From Haemophilus haemolyticus (lineage in GTDB: Bacteria; Pseudomonadota; Gammaproteobacteria; Enterobacterales; Pasteurellaceae), in NCBI RefSeq assembly GCF_003351405.1, contig NZ_CP031240.1:744001-808000 (forward strand): a DNA stretch of 64,000 bases. The letters are read 5' to 3'. The notes under the pieces are model-generated. The model saw only the letters and a list, made by a program, of their open reading frames with translations, ran no database searches and was not told the DNA's origin. Positions 60,508 through 64,000 of the stretch are shown here, in pieces (the first letter of the stretch is position 1; each line of letters begins with the position of its first letter). The position numbers were made by a program, and so were the translations under genes.

Positions 60508-61392
60508 GTGAAAAATATTTTAGAAGAACAAAACTTAGAGAAAAACTTGCGGTTATTGATAGTTCAGCGTGTGCTGTACTCACGAGCGAAGAACTTAAAA
60601 AGTTTAGAATTATTAATTCTAGTCATATCAATAAGCATCTCAGTGTTGCCAATAATTCCTATTGAATATTTAAGGAATTATCCTGATTACTATTTTGGAT
60701 TAATTTCAACATTTTTTTTAGTTACTTCTTTAGGGATTGGGAAAGTATCAAAAAGCACCCAAGAGAAAGCAGCTGAAGTTCAACAAGAATTTGATTGCGG
60801 TTTATTCAACTTGAATTACAAGCCTGTTGTAGATAATGAGGAAATACTTAAAATATCAGATGAAGCCATTAGCAAGGATAGAGGTATAAAAGAGCAAGTG
60901 AGAAATTGGTATACAGATGCTATATCTAAATTTAATTTCCCTTATTCAGCTTTAGCTTGCCAACAACAAAATATTGGATGGAATATTAGTTTATCTAAAA
61001 GGTATTTAAATTTTTTATTATTTTTATTGTTTTTATTAATAATTATTATTGTTGGAATTAGTTTTGTTTGGAATGAAATTAAACCACTTTTCCTTAGTGG
61101 CTTTGGTAATTTATATAATTTTCTTGTGTTTTCTGCAGCTATTATAAAAACTCCAGTCAGTAGTGCATGGAGTACAAGAAATGAAATTAAAGAGAAAGAA
61201 GAAGTTATAAACGAGAAACATGAAATATTCTCTGATATTTCTGCAAATAGTATAGAATGTATTCCATATATTTTAAAAGAAATTCAGTCTAATATATTTA
61301 GATTCAGAAAGAATCACAAACCAATACCTGATTTCTTTTATAAATTTTATAAATATCGAGAGGAAGCAAGATCTCGTCAGCGATTAGAATAA
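60508..61392 (+). CDS. S-4TM-type membrane effector of CBASS
   Basis: 294 residues, GTG start 7 bases after GGAG. Hydrophobic helices at about 34-52, 61-78, 167-188 and 203-214, arranged as two pairs around a cytosolic part containing VQQEFDCGLFNLNYK, a motif I associate with the SMODS-associated 4TM effector family. C-terminal tail basic. In CBASS such proteins are thought to bind the cyclic nucleotide and open or disrupt the inner membrane, killing the infected cell. It is translated with the CD-NTase (2-base gap) and ends in a neisserial-type terminator. Confidence 0.78.
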   Translation: MKNILEEQNLEKNLRLLIVQRVLYSRAKNLKSLELLILVISISISVLPIIPIEYLRNYPDYYFGLISTFFLVTSLGIGKVSKSTQEKAAEVQQEFDCGLFNLNYKPVVDNEEILKISDEAISKDRGIKEQVRNWYTDAISKFNFPYSALACQQQNIGWNISLSKRYLNFLLFLLFLLIIIIVGISFVWNEIKPLFLSGFGNLYNFLVFSAAIIKTPVSSAWSTRNEIKEKEEVINEKHEIFSDISANSIECIPYILKEIQSNIFRFRKNHKPIPDFFYKFYKYREEARSRQRLE

Positions 61393-61395
61393 AAA

Positions 61396-61424
61396 AGGCC
61401 GTCTGAAATTTCAGACGGCTTTTA
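61396..61424. terminator. neisserial uptake-sequence terminator
   Basis: Two head-to-head copies of GCCGTCTGAA form a 22-base palindrome (61398-61419) with A and T runs. The left copy extended to 12 bases is AGGCCGTCTGAA, the AG variant of the neisserial DNA uptake sequence. It lies between the convergent S-4TM and lysR genes and includes the lysR stop codon. Confidence 0.9.
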
Positions 61425-62301
61425 CTTTTAACGCATCCACAATCAGCTTAAACACATTGGAATGTCCGCGGCGGCTGGGGTAATAGAGGTAAAGCGGTTC
61501 GTAAGTCATAGCATACTCAGGCAACAGCTCGACCAGGTGCCCAGAATGGAGTGCATCCGCTACGCTCATGTGTGCTATCCACGCAATGCCAAGGCCGTCT
61601 GAAACGGCTTGCTGACGCAGATGATTGTTGATGGAAAACTGCGATTTTGGCGTGAACGTAATTAGCTTTTTTTTGTATTTGAATTCCCACTGCATCTCCG
61701 TGCCGTGTTCAGCAGAGAGTTTTATGCCGATAAGGCGGTGTTGTTGCAGATCATCAATATTTTTCGGTGAACCGTGTTGCGCCAAATAATCGGGCGAGGC
61801 AACCAATACCATTTTGAGCGGTGCGGAAATTGGCACCGCAATCATCTCTTTCGCTACCTTGTTACCTAACCGAACGCCCATATCAAATCCTTCTTTCACA
61901 ATGTCCGCCCAACGATCGTCCACCACGATTTCCAAGCGGATTTTCGGGTATTGGTTCAAAATCGGCTTTAATTTTGGATACAACACGGCTTCCGCTACCA
62001 TCGACGGGGCGTTGATGCGAATCAATCCCGATGGCGTATTCAAAAAATCATTTAATGCATCGACTTCTTGGTTTATGGCTTGATAAAGTGGGAAAAGTTG
62101 GTCGAAAAGCTGTTGCCCGGCTTCGGTCAGCGACACATTGCGTGTAGTGCGGTTGAACAGACGCAGGTTCAGCCGCGTTTCTAAATTTTTCATGCTATGG
62201 CTCAACGCCGAAGAAGAAATCCCTAAAAGTTGCCCTGCTTTCACAAAACTCTGCGTTTGCGCCAGTGTTAAAAAATAATTCAGTTCGTTAAAGTTCTGCA
62301 T
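61411..62301 (-). CDS. LysR-family transcriptional regulator, neisserial type
   Basis: 296 residues: helix-turn-helix QSFVKAGQLLGISSSALSHSMKNLETRLNLRLFNRTTRNVSLTEAG at about 16-60 (CrgA/AaeR-like class) and effector domain. The last codons are Lys-Ala-Val-stop, read directly from the uptake-sequence terminator. A second AGGCCGTCTGAA lies inside the gene at 61592-61603. Divergent from mdaB, which it probably controls (178-base gap). G+C is higher than in neighbours, in line with transfer from Neisseria. Confidence 0.85.
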   Translation of the reverse strand: MQNFNELNYFLTLAQTQSFVKAGQLLGISSSALSHSMKNLETRLNLRLFNRTTRNVSLTEAGQQLFDQLFPLYQAINQEVDALNDFLNTPSGLIRINAPSMVAEAVLYPKLKPILNQYPKIRLEIVVDDRWADIVKEGFDMGVRLGNKVAKEMIAVPISAPLKMVLVASPDYLAQHGSPKNIDDLQQHRLIGIKLSAEHGTEMQWEFKYKKKLITFTPKSQFSINNHLRQQAVSDGLGIAWIAHMSVADALHSGHLVELLPEYAMTYEPLYLYYPSRRGHSNVFKLIVDALKVKAV

Positions 62302-62478
62302 TTTCTCTTTAAACTCTCTTTTATTAGTGAATTTAATTCATTACATAATAAAGCTAAACCCTATTTATCTCAATAAAAACAAATCATAAAATGACTGCAC
62401 TTTCATGATAGTAAACAGAAGACAATATCCGTAAACATCACATCCTTTTTTTATAAATTATTTATTCTAGGAGTAAAA

Positions 62479-63057
62479 ATGAACATTTTATTATTAAACG
62501 GTGGTAAAGAATTCGGCCATTCGCATGGTGAGTTAAACCACACGCTTCACAAAAAAGCAAAAGAAGTTTTGACCGCACTTGGACACAATGTAAAAGAAAC
62601 TGTGATTGATGCTGGCTATGATGTTGAGGCAGAAATCGAAAAATTCTTGTGGATGGATGCCGTGATTTGGCAAATGCCCAGTTGGTGGATGCATGAACCT
62701 TGGACAGTGAAAAAATACATAGATGAAGTATTTATCGCCGGACACGGCAAGCTTTACCACAGTGATGGCCGCCATCGTGTCAGCCCGACCGAAGGATTTG
62801 GCACAGGTGGTTTGCTGCATGGCAAAAAACACATGCTTTCGCTTACGTGGAATGCTCCGATTGAAGCATTCACCCGTGAAGGCGATTTTTTTGAAGGAAA
62901 AGGCGTGGATGACTTGTACATGCACTTTCATAAACTCAACGAATTCCTCGGTATGAGCCGTTTACCGACATTTATATGTAACGATGTAATTAAAAATCCA
63001 CAAATAGAACAATACTTAGCAGACTATCAAGTACACTTGAAAAAAGTGTTCGGTTAA
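62479..63057 (+). CDS. mdaB: NADPH:quinone reductase MdaB-like
   Basis: 192-residue flavoprotein of the NQO/MdaB family. MNILLLNGGKEFGHSHGELN, VIWQMPSWWMHEPWTVKKYIDEVF, LSLTWNAPIEAF and LPTFICNDVIKNP line up with E. coli MdaB along its length. Two-electron quinone reduction protects against oxidative stress. Downstream it overlaps a broken aldo-keto reductase by one base. A Haemophilus uptake signal (ACCGCACTT) has arisen within it near 62573. Confidence 0.92.
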   Translation: MNILLLNGGKEFGHSHGELNHTLHKKAKEVLTALGHNVKETVIDAGYDVEAEIEKFLWMDAVIWQMPSWWMHEPWTVKKYIDEVFIAGHGKLYHSDGRHRVSPTEGFGTGGLLHGKKHMLSLTWNAPIEAFTREGDFFEGKGVDDLYMHFHKLNEFLGMSRLPTFICNDVIKNPQIEQYLADYQVHLKKVFG

Positions 63058-63368
63058 TGATAAAACATCAACTTGAAGCGGTGGGCTTTTGCCCACCATT
63101 TTGTCAGTCGCTAATTGGTACGAAATATGGCAAATCCGTGGCGCAAGTGATTACCCGCTGGCTGGTCGAACGCGACATCATTGTGTTAGCAAAATCCACC
63201 AAACCCGAATGCATGGCGGAAAACTTGAACATCTTTGACTTTGCCCTCAGCGATGAAGACAAAGCCGAAATTGCCAAACTGGACGGCACGTTCGCTGCCA
63301 TCGTCAATCACGATACGGTGGATAATTTGAAACGCATCTCCGCGTGGAAAATGGGTGCGCAAGTGTAG
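63057..63368 (+). pseudogene. aldo-keto reductase, C-terminal fragment
   Basis: From about 63105 the frame reads GTKYGKSVAQVITRWLVERDIIVLAKS and later FALSDEDKAEIAKLDG, the C-terminal third of a 2,5-diketogluconate reductase-type aldo-keto reductase. The barrel strands with the catalytic Asp-Tyr-Lys-His are missing; about 16 unrelated codons precede the match. A normal enzyme has about 275 residues, this frame 103. It is a deletion relic, probably of the donor operon. Confidence 0.8.
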
Positions 63369-63483
63369 CGAGAGTAGTAGAGAAAATCTAAACGACTCAA
63401 ACTGCTTTCTTGTTTTCATTTCGTTAAAAGCCCCTTTTCTGGACAACTAGAAAAGGGCTGAATCGCTTAAAGGAGTACATGAC

Positions 63484-63819
63484 ATGCAACAACTGCACAC
63501 TCTGAAAGACATCGAACAGGCCATCGCCACACACCCTTTAGTATCACTGTACATCAAAGCCCCAATCTGCGGTGTTTGTACGGTCGTGGCCGCCCAGCTT
63601 GACTCAGCTTTGGCAGTGGAAGGAAATGTGCATGCCGTAAAAGCCGATATTGCTGAAATACCCGAAATGGTCGGACGTTTCCACGTGCTGACCGCACCTG
63701 CATGGCTGCTGTTTTATCAAGGCAAGGAAGTAGAACGGATGGCCCGCTTCATCCCTCAGGCACAGATGAAGCAGACATTGGCAAAATGGACAAAAGTAGC
63801 AGAAAGCGGACATCAGTAA
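63484..63819 (+). CDS. thioredoxin-family protein
   Basis: 111 residues with the thioredoxin pattern: SLYIKAPICGVCTVVAAQLDSAL (CGVC active site at about 29-32) and the cis-Pro motif LTAPAWLLFYQGKEV. No signal peptide, so cytosolic. AGGAG precedes the ATG by 9 bases. Codon use resembles the neighbouring neisserial genes. An imperfect dyad AGCCCCTTTTCT/AGAAAAGGGCT lies at 63430-63460 in front of it. Partner unknown. Confidence 0.82.
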   Translation: MQQLHTLKDIEQAIATHPLVSLYIKAPICGVCTVVAAQLDSALAVEGNVHAVKADIAEIPEMVGRFHVLTAPAWLLFYQGKEVERMARFIPQAQMKQTLAKWTKVAESGHQ

Positions 63820-63834
63820 CCGGTCTATCAATGT

Positions 63835-63844
63835 TTCAGACGGC
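63835..63844 (-). repeat. neisserial uptake sequence core
   Basis: GCCGTCTGAA on the minus strand, single copy, 16 bases after the thioredoxin-like gene. Confidence 0.85.
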
Positions 63845-63909
63845 TGTGGTCTTGATAATGATGCAAGTGGTCAAGTTTTTAAGATGATTTGCAAAACACT
63901 TAAAAATTT

Positions 63910-64000
63910 GACCGCTCTTTATTACGAAAAGGTCGTCTGAAACGGCTTGCAGACTGAGATGATTATTAATGAAACGCTGTGATTTGTACGCTAAAACCAT
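63910..64000 (-). pseudogene. second, broken copy of a lysR gene, continuing beyond the window
   Basis: Read on the minus strand from the window edge, the frame gives KSQRFINNHLSLQAVSDDL, which matches KSQFSINNHLRQQAVSDGL of the LysR protein at 61411-62301. After this the match stops and the frame runs into an uptake-like ACCGCTCTT and unrelated codons. At DNA level 63929-63999 resembles 61591-61662, including AGGTCGTCTGAA (63930-63941) for AGGCCGTCTGAA. The rest lies outside the window. Confidence 0.65.

Overview
The window is a chromosomal segment of a Haemophilus of the H. influenzae group. Evidence: dense copies of the Haemophilus uptake signal AAGTGCGGT, often paired as terminator hairpins; an A+T-rich Pasteurellaceae codon style; e(P4)/hel, LppB, hemoglobin-receptor-like and Hia-like proteins; and core genes that read as H. 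influenzae orthologues. The indole genes make it an indole-positive strain. H. haemolyticus or biogroup aegyptius cannot be excluded from sequence reading alone.

Layout. 1-9.4 kb: truD (5' end missing), surE, yqaA, a small lipoprotein, nlpD/lppB, then the tna operon (CRP site, tnaC leader, tnaA, tnaB) inserted between nlpD and mutS and flanked by about 45-bp direct repeats. 9.4-15.5 kb: two tandem TonB-dependent hemoglobin-type receptors with Fur-like boxes upstream. 15.7-19.2 kb: a heterodimeric ABC exporter-fold pair preceded by a candidate leader-peptide attenuator. 19.2-20.9 kb: a tripartite hipB-hipS-hipT toxin-antitoxin operon. 21.1-26.9 kb: a 1911-residue Hia/Hsf-type trimeric autotransporter. 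27.0-38 kb: an IS200 remnant, tamA-tamB, ppx, rluE, hel, ftsB-ispD-ispF. 37.9-38.4 kb: an unexplained gap with a perfect CRP palindrome and several RNA-like dyads. 38.4-50 kb: dtd-mioC, zapB, glpX, a classical autotransporter with 21-bp repeats, ilvC and ilvY separated by a long inverted-repeat element, an EamA/RarD-like transporter, glpE, an ABC-F gene. 49.8-58 kb: yrdD-tsaC-aroE, a DUF3800 gene with an RNA-like segment after it, tag, lgtF, waaA-coaD, a small lipoprotein, rep.

Accessory end. 58-64 kb holds an AAA/DUF4143 ATPase and a very A+T-rich two-gene module: a CD-NTase (GS...DID...D active site) and a four-helix membrane protein of the S-4TM type. I read this as a minimal CBASS anti-phage system, the main discovery of the window. 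It abuts a stretch of Neisserial ancestry (lysR, mdaB, a truncated aldo-keto reductase, a thioredoxin-like gene) marked by neisserial DNA uptake sequences, one pair of which forms the shared terminator after the CBASS effector. A second, broken lysR copy starts at the very end of the window.

Compared with the gene order I recall for strain Rd, the core genes form several intact blocks in a different order, and several block joints coincide with adhesin or defence-type genes. No tRNA, rRNA or CRISPR array was seen.
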